The position numbers and the translations under genes were made by a program. Positions 1-6,150 of a stretch of DNA of 6,166 nucleotides are shown here, piece by piece. The number at the start of each line of letters is the position of its first letter. Position 1 is the stretch's first letter. The DNA is from Paracoccus sp. (in: a-proteobacteria). Its GTDB lineage: Bacteria; Pseudomonadota; Alphaproteobacteria; Rhodobacterales; Rhodobacteraceae. The notes under the pieces were generated by a model. The model was not told the DNA's origin and did no database searches. It was given only the letters and a program-made list of their open reading frames with translations. The DNA lies in the NCBI GenBank assembly GCA_031178645.1, contig JAPSIP010000098.1, positions 1 through 6,166 on the forward strand, in the 5' to 3' direction.

Positions 1-191
1 GATACACGGATTCGGCATTCGCCTCGGCGCTTGGCTGGCTGTTCGGGGCGGGGCTTGCGCCGCTGACCGCGCTGTTCCTGTCAACGACGCTGGGCCTGTT
101 CGCGGCGGGGCTTTACCTGCTGTCAGGTGCCGCCGCCACGGCCGTGGCGCTGTGGCTGGCCCGGCAGATGGAGTTCCAGAAGCAGGGATAG
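1..191 (+). CDS. C-terminal end of an MFS transporter (MHS type), partial
   Basis: The frame opening at base 3 is open from the window edge to a TAG at 189-191 and gives 62 residues, so only the end of the protein is present. It contains two hydrophobic stretches, about residues 8-28 and 31-54, separated by a short turn, followed by a short polar tail ending MEFQKQG. The run FGAGLAPLTALFL followed by a GL-rich helix resembles the last two membrane helices of the metabolite:H+ symporter (MHS) branch of the major facilitator superfamily, which take up organic acids or compatible solutes across the inner membrane. The substrate cannot be told from this fragment. It converges on the GFA-family gene with only 7 bases between the two stop codons, and I see no terminator hairpin there. 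It could also be another MFS subgroup; that it is the end of a membrane transporter is fairly safe. Confidence 0.68.
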   Translation, partial: YTDSAFASALGWLFGAGLAPLTALFLSTTLGLFAAGLYLLSGAAATAVALWLARQMEFQKQG

Positions 192-198
192 GGCCGCT

Positions 199-624
199 TC
201 ACGACGCCGGATCAAAGCGCAGGATCCCTGCAAGCCTTGGTCCGGCATCCGTGTCCTTGGGGTGGGACACCCCGTCCAACACGGGAACCTCGGGGAAATC
301 GAAGGGGCTGACCCCGTCGAGGCAGGCCACGTTCACGCCGAACTGTTCGGGGTTCGACCGGCGCTGATGGTGGGTATAGATCCCGCAGGTCCTGCAGAAG
401 TAATGCTTCGCCGAGCCCGTGTTGAAGGTATAAAGCGTCAGGTTGTCCTGCCCCCCGACGAATTCGATATCGCCAAGCTGGGCGGATACCGCAACCGCGC
501 CGCGCATCCGGCAATAGGAACAGGTGCATCTGCGGACGGTGTTGAAGCCCTCCGTCAGCCGCACCCTAAACCGGACCGTGCCGCAATGGCAGGCGGCGTC
601 CATCTGCCTTCTGTTGTCAGTCAT
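199..624 (-). CDS. GFA-family (DUF636/CENP-V type) zinc-binding protein
   Basis: This small cytosolic protein of 141 residues belongs to the GFA family, named after the glutathione-dependent formaldehyde-activating enzyme of Paracoccus denitrificans. Most members have no proven reaction, so formaldehyde or thiol chemistry here is only a family-level guess. All seven cysteines of the two zinc sites are present: CHC at residues 12-14, CTCSYC at 33-38 and CRTC at 77-80, followed by a GIYTHH segment typical of the fold. Length fits the family (about 120-150). The start is uncertain. ATG at 624 is chosen; a GTG at 639 preceded by AGGA adds five residues, and an internal ATG at 603 preceded by AGAAGG would start right before the first zinc motif. 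It lies downstream of glcB on the same strand, but a hairpin stands between them, so co-transcription is doubtful. The product family is secure; the biological role is not. Confidence 0.88.
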   Translation of the reverse strand: MTDNRRQMDAACHCGTVRFRVRLTEGFNTVRRCTCSYCRMRGAVAVSAQLGDIEFVGGQDNLTLYTFNTGSAKHYFCRTCGIYTHHQRRSNPEQFGVNVACLDGVSPFDFPEVPVLDGVSHPKDTDAGPRLAGILRFDPAS

Positions 625-657
625 GAACCAAACCCCCACGCCGTCCTGCGAAGGTTA

Positions 658-683
658 GCTTGCCGCCCGCCGGGGCAGCAAGC
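658..683 (-). terminator. Hairpin after glcB, possible terminator or 3' end stabiliser
   Basis: Just past the glcB stop, the minus strand can form a 10-base-pair stem (bases 674-683 with 658-667, one G-U pair) around a six-base loop. The stem is GC-rich at the loop end. No run of T follows on either strand, so it is not a textbook intrinsic terminator. It may still end or protect the glcB transcript, or attenuate reading into the GFA gene that begins 34-59 bases further on, depending on which start is used. Confidence 0.45.
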
Positions 684-695
684 CTACATTGGTTC

Positions 696-2855
696 TTAGC
701 CCCGCAGCGCCTTGGCCTGCCTGCGCCGGGCGTGCAGCGCGGGTTCGGTATAGCCCGACGGCTGGGTCGTGCCCGTCAGCACCAGGTCGCGCGCGGCCTC
801 GAAGGCAGGACCGTCGAAGCCGGGGGCCATGCGGACATAGTTCGGATCGCCCGCGTTCTGCCCGTCCACCTTCACCGCCATGCGGCGCAGCGCATCCTCG
901 ACCTGTTCGCGGCTGATAAGCCGCTGCTCCAGCCAGTTCGCCAGAAGCTGCGCGCTGATCCGGCAGGTGGCGCGGTCTTCCATCATCGGCACGTCGTCGA
1001 TGTCGGGCACCTTCGAACAGCCGACGCCCTGGTCCACCCAGCGGACCACGTATCCCAGGATCCCCTGGGCGCTGTTGTCCAACTCGCGCAGGATCTGGTC
1101 CTGAGGCAGGGGCGTGTCGCCCATCAGAGCGGGTGTCAGCAGCGCGTCCAGATCGGGCACGGGCTGGCCCTGCAATTCGTCCTGGCGGGCCGCCACATCG
1201 ACCATGTGGTAATGCAGCGCGTGCAGCGTGGCCGCCGTGGGGCTGGGTACCCAGGCGGTGTTGGCGCCCGATTGCGGATGGCCGATCTTGGCGCCAAGCA
1301 TCTCGGCCAGGGCGTCGGGCTTGGCCCACATGCCCTTGCCGATCTGCGCGCGGCCGCGCAGCCCGCAGTTCAGCCCGATCAGGACGTTGCGGTCCTCATA
1401 TGCTTTCAGCCAGCCGGATCGGCGCGTCGCGTCCCGCCCGGCAAAGGCGCCGGCCTGCATCGAGGTATGGATCTCGTCCCCCGTCCGGTCCAGGAAGCCA
1501 GTGTTGATGAAGAACACCCGGTTGCGGATCGCGTGGATGGATGCGGCAAGGTTCGCGCTTGCGCGGCGTTCCTCGTCCATCAGGCCCAGCTTAACGGTGT
1601 TTGCGGGCAGGCCCAGGATCTGTTCCACCTTGGTGAAGCTGCGGTCGGCGAAGGCGGCCTCGTCCGGGCCGTGCATCTTGGGCTTCACCACATAGATCGC
1701 GCCCGCGCGGCTGTTCCGCGGGCCGTCGGTCTTCCTGATGTCGTGGATCGCGCAGGCAGTCGTGACCATCGCATCCATCAGCCCCTCGGGCGTGTCCTGC
1801 CCGTCCAGGCGAACGGCGTCCGTGGTCATCAGCAGGCCCACGTTGCGCACGAGCAGCAGCGCGCGGCCCTGAAGGACAAGGGTGCTGCCGTCGGGGCGAG
1901 TCACCGTGCGATCCGGGGACAGGCGGCGGGTCATGGTCTTGCCGCCCTTTTCGAAGCTGTCCGCCAGATCGCCCTTCATCAGGCCCAGCCAGTTGGCATA
2001 GACGGCGACCTTGTCCTCGGCATCGACGGCGGCGACGCTGTCTTCGCAATCCTGGATCGCGCTGAGGGCGGCTTCCACGACCACGTCGCGCAGACCGGAC
2101 GGCGAAGCCGCGCCGATCGGGTGGTCGGGATTGATAACCAGTTCGACATGCAGCCCGTTGTGGCGCAACACCAGCCCGGTATCCGCACCATCGACCCGCC
2201 GCCCCACAAAGGCCGATGGATCGCGCAGCGCCACGGCAGACCCCGCGACGGTGGCCTTCAGCCCGTCGGCATCGGCGTCATAGGCGGACACATCGGCATG
2301 GCTGCCGCTGGTCAGGGGAAAGGTTTCGTCCAGAAACTGCGCGGCGCGCGCCACCACGGCATCGCGGCGCGCGGGGTCGATGCTGCCTGCGGCGGGCGGC
2401 GGCCCCAGCACGTCCGATCCATACAGCGCATCGTAAAGCGAACCCCAGCGGGCATTCGCGGCGTTCAGCGCAAAGCGGGCATTGCTGACCGGCACCACAA
2501 GCTGCGGCCCGGCAACCTGGGCGATTTCCGGGTCGATCTGGCCGTTGACGATGGCAAAGGGCGCGGGTTCGGGGACAAGATAGCCGATCTCGGTCAGGAA
2601 GGCGCGATAGGCGGCGATATCCCAGGGCTGGTTTCCGCGCGCCTTGTGCCAGGCGTCAATCCGGCCCTGCAATTCGGCCCGGCGATCCAGCAAGGCACGG
2701 TTTCCGGCACCGAAGTCGCGCAGAAGTTCCCCGTAGCCCGACCAGAAGCGGTCCGCATCGACGCCCGTTCCCGGCAGCACCTGGCCTTCGACAAAGGCGG
2801 CAAGTTCCTCGGCCACCTCAAGGCCGTGTATCTGGACATAGCGGGTCTGGGTCAT
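696..2855 (-). CDS. glcB: Malate synthase G
   Basis: Malate synthase G condenses glyoxylate with acetyl-CoA to give malate and CoA, a cytosolic Mg-dependent step of glyoxylate use in growth on C2 compounds, glycolate or fatty acids. The 719-residue product matches the single-chain G isoform (about 720-730), not the shorter A form. Family blocks run in order: an N-terminal helical clasp, GGKTMTRRLSPDRTV around 304-318, LVRNVG at 335-340, VVKPKMHGPDE at 389-399, LMDEERR at 425-431, INTGFLDRTGDE at 450-461, NCGLRGRAQIGKGMW at 496-510, GVGCSKVPDI near 610-619 and MEDRATCRIS at 625-634. R337, E428, D456 and D627 sit where the catalytic Arg, the two metal ligands and the catalytic Asp of E. coli GlcB are expected. 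The ATG is preceded by AAGGAG six bases upstream. No isocitrate lyase or glycolate oxidase gene is in the window, so the source of glyoxylate is not shown. Identification is very sure. Confidence 0.97.
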   Translation of the reverse strand: MTQTRYVQIHGLEVAEELAAFVEGQVLPGTGVDADRFWSGYGELLRDFGAGNRALLDRRAELQGRIDAWHKARGNQPWDIAAYRAFLTEIGYLVPEPAPFAIVNGQIDPEIAQVAGPQLVVPVSNARFALNAANARWGSLYDALYGSDVLGPPPAAGSIDPARRDAVVARAAQFLDETFPLTSGSHADVSAYDADADGLKATVAGSAVALRDPSAFVGRRVDGADTGLVLRHNGLHVELVINPDHPIGAASPSGLRDVVVEAALSAIQDCEDSVAAVDAEDKVAVYANWLGLMKGDLADSFEKGGKTMTRRLSPDRTVTRPDGSTLVLQGRALLLVRNVGLLMTTDAVRLDGQDTPEGLMDAMVTTACAIHDIRKTDGPRNSRAGAIYVVKPKMHGPDEAAFADRSFTKVEQILGLPANTVKLGLMDEERRASANLAASIHAIRNRVFFINTGFLDRTGDEIHTSMQAGAFAGRDATRRSGWLKAYEDRNVLIGLNCGLRGRAQIGKGMWAKPDALAEMLGAKIGHPQSGANTAWVPSPTAATLHALHYHMVDVAARQDELQGQPVPDLDALLTPALMGDTPLPQDQILRELDNSAQGILGYVVRWVDQGVGCSKVPDIDDVPMMEDRATCRISAQLLANWLEQRLISREQVEDALRRMAVKVDGQNAGDPNYVRMAPGFDGPAFEAARDLVLTGTTQPSGYTEPALHARRRQAKALRG

Positions 2856-2950
2856 GCGGCTGCTCCTTCAAACTGGGGCGACGGTATACCATCGCGCACT
2901 TTTCAGCGGTTTACGTCAAGCCCCTGCATTTTCCAAGATATGGTGAAATG

Positions 2951-2971
2951 TTTTTCTGCATTCCGGAAAAA
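2951..2971. repeat. Inverted repeat TTTTTC-N9-GAAAAA, possible operator
   Basis: Six-base arms TTTTTC (2951-2956) and GAAAAA (2966-2971) are exact reverse complements separated by nine bases, a centre-to-centre distance of 15 bases that would suit a dimeric regulator. TTCCGGAA (2961-2968), itself a palindrome, overlaps the right arm. It lies about 100 bases upstream of the glcB start and about 150 bases upstream of the small gene. No regulator for it is identified, and A/T runs make chance occurrence possible. Confidence 0.3.
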
Positions 2972-3108
2972 GCCGGATCAGCGGATTCCGACCGTCCGGC
3001 TTGGCGATTTCCAGCGGGATCCCGCGGCCTGCGGACGCCTTCGCAACCCCTGTCCGGCACACCCGTTATCCTGCGCGCCGTCCGGCGGCGCATCCGAAGA
3101 CGGACATG

Positions 3109-3114
3109 AAGGAG
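3109..3114 (+). promoter_or_regulatory. Ribosome binding site fixing the start of the small exported protein
   Basis: AAGGAG ends five bases before the ATG at 3120. This matters because the reading frame is open far upstream (to about base 660, antisense to glcB), so length alone would choose a wrong, much earlier start. The site plus the signal peptide that begins right at this ATG settle it. Confidence 0.85.
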
Positions 3115-3119
3115 TTCAA

Positions 3120-3509
3120 ATGTTCCGCAATACCGCTTTCGCCCTCGGGCTGGTTCTGGCCGCCCCGGCGGCTTTCGCGCAGACGGCCCCGTCGGCCGAA
3201 CCGATCGACCCGTCGCTGGCCTATGAGGCTGCACGCAACCAGCTGGGGATCCTGAGATACTGCGCGGACCAGGGCCATACCGGGGCCGAAGCCGTCGCCG
3301 CCCAGGAAAAGATGGTGGGAATGCTGCCCGCGGGCGACACCGCCGCAGGCGAGCAGGCCGAGGCGAAGGGTGCCGCCGGCACCGTGTCCATCGGCGAGAC
3401 CGAGGTGACGCTGGCCGATGCCGCCGCCAACCAGAACACGACGGTCGATGCCCAGTGCAAGCAGATCGAGGCGGCCGTCAACCAGGTCGCCGCGCAACTG
3501 CCCGGCTGA
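3120..3509 (+). CDS. Small exported protein of unknown function
   Basis: This encodes 129 residues. The N-terminus is a clear Sec signal peptide: a basic FRN start, a hydrophobic core ALGLVLAAPAA, and an AFA-Q cleavage site after residue 20. The mature part of about 109 residues is rich in Ala, Glu and Gln, with no membrane segment after cleavage, so a periplasmic or secreted protein is expected. It has two cysteines, C48 in LRYCADQGH and C113 in DAQCKQIE, which could form a disulfide once exported. The block SLAYEAARNQLGILRYC (32-48) looks like the most conserved-type segment, and the C-terminus (about 108-127) could be helical. From memory, similar Rhodobacteraceae proteins are sometimes labelled 'pore-forming ESAT-6 family', a name I regard as unsupported by anything seen here, since there is no WxG motif and there is a signal peptide. 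It stands alone, with its own ribosome site and terminator. That it is a real gene is likely; its function is unknown. Confidence 0.85.
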   Translation: MFRNTAFALGLVLAAPAAFAQTAPSAEPIDPSLAYEAARNQLGILRYCADQGHTGAEAVAAQEKMVGMLPAGDTAAGEQAEAKGAAGTVSIGETEVTLADAAANQNTTVDAQCKQIEAAVNQVAAQLPG

Positions 3510-3530
3510 ACGGCCCATCGGACCAATTGG

Positions 3531-3557
3531 AAGGGCCGCCCGCGTGGCGGCCCTTTT
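3531..3557 (+). terminator. Strong intrinsic terminator of the small exported-protein gene
   Basis: A perfect 10-base-pair stem (3531-3540 with 3546-3555) encloses a five-base loop, and a TTTT run at 3554-3557 closes the plus-strand side. It starts 21 bases after the stop codon of the small gene. On the other strand the same hairpin directly follows the stop of the AI-2E-type gene but is followed by only two extra-stem purine-complement bases and no T run, so it should act mainly rightward and perhaps weakly in both directions between the converging genes. Confidence 0.85.
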
Positions 3558-4798
3558 CATGTCTTGCCGCTTCCGGGAACCTCGTCCTCGACGATCTCGG
3601 CGGTCACTTCGCGCGCTGCGGCCTCGTCCTCGGCCACGCTGCCCGCCTCGACGATCTCGCGGGCTTCTTCCTCGTCATCGTCCTCGAGCGTGGGGGGATC
3701 CTCGCCCGCCAGGAAGTTGCCGAACTTTTCCCAGCCGGGGACGTAGTCGGCCAGGACGCGCATCACGACCAGCACCGGCACGGCGATGATCATGCCGATC
3801 ACCGACCACAGCCATGCCCAAAGCGCCACGGCCAGAAAGACCACCACCGCGTTCATCTGCAACCGGCGCGACACGAAATAGGGCGTGATGACCTGCCCTT
3901 CCAGCGAGGTCAGCAGCAGATAGCTGCCCGCCACCATCAGCGGCCAGAACAGACCCGGCATCACAACAAGCGCGACCAGGGCCGAGGAGATGACCCCGAC
4001 GATCGCGCCCAGATAGGGGATGAAGTTCAGGACAAAGGCGCCCAAACCGAACAGGACCGCGCCGGGCATTCCCCAGGCGAACATGGCAAGCCCGACTGCC
4101 AGTCCCAGCCCCGCATTGATGATGGCGATCGCGCCCAGGTAGTTGCCCAGCGAATCCTCGATCTGGCGCAGGGCCAGATAGGCGCTTCGCTTCTCGGCCA
4201 TCGTGTCGAAGCTTTGCACGATCTTGAGATACAGAAGATCGCCCGACGCCAGCATGAAGAACAGCAAGAACAGCGTGAAGACCACCTGCCCGGCAATGGC
4301 GGGCGTGAACTTCATCAGCGAGGTCAGGGTACTTTCGCTGACCTGCTCGACCTTGACGGGTTCCTGCTGGTCGGGGTCGTCGCTGGTCTGGACCTGCTCG
4401 ATCTCTTGCGCGGCCTGCTGAAGCTCTTCAAAGGATTCGCGGATGTCGCTGAACTTCTGTTCCAGGCGGATCTTGATGGTTGGCAGGTTCTCGGCCGCCC
4501 GGCTGATGGGGCCGCTGGCGGCCAGGCCGATCAGAACCACCGTCACGACAAGCCCCAGCGTTATTCCGGTCGCGGTCAGCGCGTCCGGGATGCCGCGCCG
4601 ACGCGCGAGGCGGCGCAGGGGCGTGAAGACGAAGAACAGCAAGGCCGCCAGCGTGACCGGCATCAGGAAGTCGCGCCCGGCGGCGATGGCGGCGAATGCC
4701 ATGATCAGGAAGATGCCGATGACGGCCCAGTTGGCTGCACGTTCGCTTTTGCCGCTGCTTTCGGTTCGAAAGCGCGGAAAGCTGTATTTCTCGGCCAC
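3557..4798 (-). CDS. AI-2E/PerM-family membrane protein
   Basis: This 413-residue inner-membrane protein belongs to the AI-2E transporter (PerM/UPF0118) family, whose members have been linked to autoinducer-2 export, Na+/H+ antiport or permease roles; the substrate here is unknown. Hydrophobic segments lie near residues 23-40, 43-59, 77-95, 168-187, 219-241, 245-268, 269-291 and 314-348, giving about eight passes as in the family. A hydrophilic stretch, likely helical, sits at about 97-160 between passes three and four. Signature pieces include NFIPYLGAIVG (258-268), LEGQVITPYFVSRRLQ (299-314) and GMIIAVPVLV (335-344). The C-terminus (366-413) is an unusually acidic tail with 19 Asp/Glu against 3 basic residues, presumably cytoplasmic. 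The start is a GTG chosen for its purine-rich ribosome site and for leaving a short polar N-terminus before the first helix. It lies 90 bases after the polyamine dehydrogenase gene on the same strand, so joint transcription is possible. The family is sure, the transported substrate is not. Confidence 0.93.
   Translation of the reverse strand: MAEKYSFPRFRTESSGKSERAANWAVIGIFLIMAFAAIAAGRDFLMPVTLAALLFFVFTPLRRLARRRGIPDALTATGITLGLVVTVVLIGLAASGPISRAAENLPTIKIRLEQKFSDIRESFEELQQAAQEIEQVQTSDDPDQQEPVKVEQVSESTLTSLMKFTPAIAGQVVFTLFLLFFMLASGDLLYLKIVQSFDTMAEKRSAYLALRQIEDSLGNYLGAIAIINAGLGLAVGLAMFAWGMPGAVLFGLGAFVLNFIPYLGAIVGVISSALVALVVMPGLFWPLMVAGSYLLLTSLEGQVITPYFVSRRLQMNAVVVFLAVALWAWLWSVIGMIIAVPVLVVMRVLADYVPGWEKFGNFLAGEDPPTLEDDDEEEAREIVEAGSVAEDEAAAREVTAEIVEDEVPGSGKT
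3586..3659 (-). repeat. Two in-frame 14-base direct repeats in the acidic tail of the AI-2E-type protein
   Basis: The 14-base word CCTCGACGATCTCG (plus-strand reading) occurs exactly at 3586-3599 and 3646-3659, 60 bases apart. Read on the coding strand it encodes EIVE twice, at residues 381-384 and 401-404, exactly 20 codons apart. The residues after each copy are similarly acidic but not identical, so this is either an old in-frame duplication within the tail or a by-product of Glu/Asp-rich coding. Confidence 0.6.
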
Positions 4799-4803
4799 GG
4801 CGT

Positions 4804-4810
4804 CCCCCCT
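4804..4810 (-). promoter_or_regulatory. Ribosome binding site supporting the GTG start of the AI-2E-type gene
   Basis: On the coding strand AGGGGGG lies five bases before the GTG at 4798-4796. It is G-rich rather than a canonical AGGAGG but well placed. The nearest upstream ATG (4814-4812) is out of frame, which leaves the GTG as the best start. Confidence 0.65.
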
Positions 4811-4837
4811 GCATCAACGCCAGCACCGAACGCGAAC

Positions 4838-4861
4838 GGCGGCCCGATGTTCCGGACCGCC
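4838..4861 (-). other. Hairpin between the dehydrogenase and AI-2E-type genes
   Basis: The 90-base gap can form an 8-base-pair stem on the minus strand (4854-4861 with 4838-4845, one G-U pair) around an eight-base loop. No T run follows, so full termination is not expected. It may act as a processing or partial attenuation point if the two genes share a transcript. The rest of the gap shows no clear promoter. Confidence 0.35.
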
Positions 4862-4888
4862 GCCTGCGTCAACCCGTAATGGAGCAAG

Positions 4889-6115
4889 TCACAGCGGGTG
4901 GTCACCCGTCGCGTCGATCACGCGGGTGGGCAGGCCCATGTCCCCCAGCAGTTCCAGGAAGGGACGGGCGGGCAGATCCTCGACATTGACCATCCGCTTC
5001 ACATCCCAGGTGCCGCGGGCGACCAGCACCGCTGCCGCGACCGGGGGCACGCCTGCGGTATAGCTGATGCCCTGGCTGCCGACCTCGGTGAAGGCCTCCT
5101 TGTGGTCGGCGACGTTGTAGATGAAGACCTCGCCCGGCTTGCCGTTCAGGCTGCCCTTGACCAGATCGCCGATGCAGGTCTTGCCCTGGTAATCGGGGGC
5201 AAGGCTGGCCGGATCTGGCAGCACGGCCTTGACGACCTTCAAGGGCACGACCTCTTGCCCCTCGGCGGTCTTGACCGGCTGTTCAGAGAGAAGCCCCAGG
5301 CTCTGCAGCACGGTGAAGACGTTGATATAGTGGTCACCGAAGCCCATCCAGAACCGCACATCGGCGTCCTGGTAGCGGGCGGACAGGCTGTGGACCTCGT
5401 CGTGCCCCGACAGGTATGCCTTCTGCTTGCCCACGACCGGCAGATCCCATTCGCGCCCGACCTCGAACATCTTGTTCGAACGCCATTCGCCGCCCTGCCA
5501 GGAATAGACCGTGCCGGTGAATTCGCGGAAGTTGATCTCGGGGTCGAAATTCGTGGCGAACCAGCGGCCGTGGCTGCCCGCATTGATGTCCACGATGTCG
5601 ATGCTGTCGATCTTGTCGAAATATTCGTCCTCGGCCAGGCGGGCATAGGCGTTGACCACGCCCGGATCGAAGCCCGCGCCCAGGATCGCGGTGATGCCTG
5701 CCTTGGCCACATCCTCGCGCCGCTTCCATTCATAGTTGCCATACCAGGGGGGCGTTTCGCAGACCTTGGCCGGATCCTCGTGGATGGCGGTGTCGATATA
5801 GGCCGCGCCCGCGCGGATGCAGCCTTCCAGAACGGTCATGTTGACGAAGGCCGTGCCCACGTTGATGACGATCCCCGCATCCACCTCGCGGATCAGCCCT
5901 TCGACCGCGCCCGCATCCATCGCGTCCAGCGCATGGCTGGTGAAGGGCATCCGGTGGCCCTTGTCACGCAGGCTGGCGATGATCGCGTCGGCCTTGGACT
6001 GCGTGCGGTTGGCGATGTGCAGATCGCCGAATTCCGCAGCCCATTGCGCCAGCTTGTGCGCCACGACTTGCGCGACGCCACCCGCGCCGATGATGAGGAC
6101 GTTCTTCTTGGCCAA
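4889..6115 (-). CDS. Carboxynorspermidine/carboxyspermidine dehydrogenase (saccharopine dehydrogenase family)
   Basis: This cytosolic enzyme is expected to condense aspartate beta-semialdehyde with putrescine (or 1,3-diaminopropane) and reduce the imine with NADPH, giving carboxyspermidine (or carboxynorspermidine), which a decarboxylase then turns into the triamine. The 408 residues match the family's roughly 400. The N-terminal Rossmann fold shows VLIIGAGGVAQVVAHK (6-21), an IANRTQSK segment (34-41) that would meet NADP, and VINVGTAF (83-90). Later blocks typical of this branch are YIDTA (106-110), ILGAGFDPGVVNAYA (144-158), DIVDINAGSHG (173-183), ATNFDPEINFRE (187-198), VRFWMGFGDHYI (253-264), VLPDPASL (298-305), YNVADHKEAF (333-342) and EVGSQGISYTAGVPP (344-358). 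These resemble carboxynorspermidine synthase more than true lysine-forming saccharopine dehydrogenases; this was judged from remembered motifs. The start is TTG, with AAGGA seven bases upstream and the nucleotide-binding motif right after it. The partner decarboxylase is not in the window. Confidence 0.9.
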   Translation of the reverse strand: MAKKNVLIIGAGGVAQVVAHKLAQWAAEFGDLHIANRTQSKADAIIASLRDKGHRMPFTSHALDAMDAGAVEGLIREVDAGIVINVGTAFVNMTVLEGCIRAGAAYIDTAIHEDPAKVCETPPWYGNYEWKRREDVAKAGITAILGAGFDPGVVNAYARLAEDEYFDKIDSIDIVDINAGSHGRWFATNFDPEINFREFTGTVYSWQGGEWRSNKMFEVGREWDLPVVGKQKAYLSGHDEVHSLSARYQDADVRFWMGFGDHYINVFTVLQSLGLLSEQPVKTAEGQEVVPLKVVKAVLPDPASLAPDYQGKTCIGDLVKGSLNGKPGEVFIYNVADHKEAFTEVGSQGISYTAGVPPVAAAVLVARGTWDVKRMVNVEDLPARPFLELLGDMGLPTRVIDATGDHPL

Positions 6116-6122
6116 TTCTGGA

Positions 6123-6127
6123 TCCTT
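6123..6127 (-). promoter_or_regulatory. Ribosome binding site supporting the TTG start of the dehydrogenase
   Basis: On the coding strand AAGGA lies seven bases before the TTG at 6115-6113. The frame stays open upstream to the window edge but has no ATG, GTG or other TTG in the 51 visible bases, and the protein family begins just here, so TTG is the best supported start. Confidence 0.75.
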
Positions 6128-6150
6128 TCCGGGGTTGCAGAGAGGGCGCC

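Larger units (their letters stand above)
2856..3119. promoter_or_regulatory. Divergent intergenic region of glcB and the small exported-protein gene
   Basis: This gene-free stretch separates two genes that point away from each other, so both promoters should lie in it. Bases about 2925-2975 form a distinctly AT-rich island in otherwise GC-rich sequence. On the glcB strand a TTGACG box (2914-2919) is present, but its distance to the TATA-like GGTATACC palindrome (2883-2890) is about 23 bases, too long for an ordinary sigma-70 promoter, so neither is claimed as a proven element. For the rightward gene only a weak -10-like TTATCC (3066-3071) was seen. The half nearer the rightward gene (about 2985-3100) is GC-rich, with no recognised site, RNA gene or supported open frame. 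Confidence 0.55.

Noticed and set aside
127..699. A 190-codon plus-strand frame overlapping the GFA-family gene.
   Set aside because: The opposite strand carries all seven zinc-binding cysteines of a known family; this frame shows no motif and overlaps the end of the transporter gene in another phase.
2883..2919. A TTGACG box and a TATA-like palindrome upstream of glcB as a sigma-70 promoter.
   Set aside because: The gap of about 23 bases is well outside the usual 16-18, so the pair was not called as a promoter.
3040..3071. A CTTCGCAAC...TTATCC arrangement before the small gene as a heat-shock or sigma-70 type promoter.
   Set aside because: The upstream box matches poorly and the spacing is about 20 bases; too weak to list.
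660..3509. A 949-codon open frame on the plus strand running antisense through glcB and into the small exported-protein gene.
   Set aside because: Most of it mirrors glcB in a phase that stays open because of high third-position GC. The residue pattern is Arg/Gly/His/Gln-rich without domains. Only the part from 3120, with its ribosome site and signal peptide, is a gene.
3523..3530. The palindrome CCAATTGG just before the terminator.
   Set aside because: An eight-base palindrome alone is expected by chance and nothing nearby suggests a regulator site.
3455..4879. A 474-codon plus-strand open frame opposite the AI-2E-type gene.
   Set aside because: It begins inside the small gene, crosses a strong terminator and mirrors a clear membrane protein. 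Its low-complexity His/Gln/Asp/Arg-rich product is typical of antisense frames.
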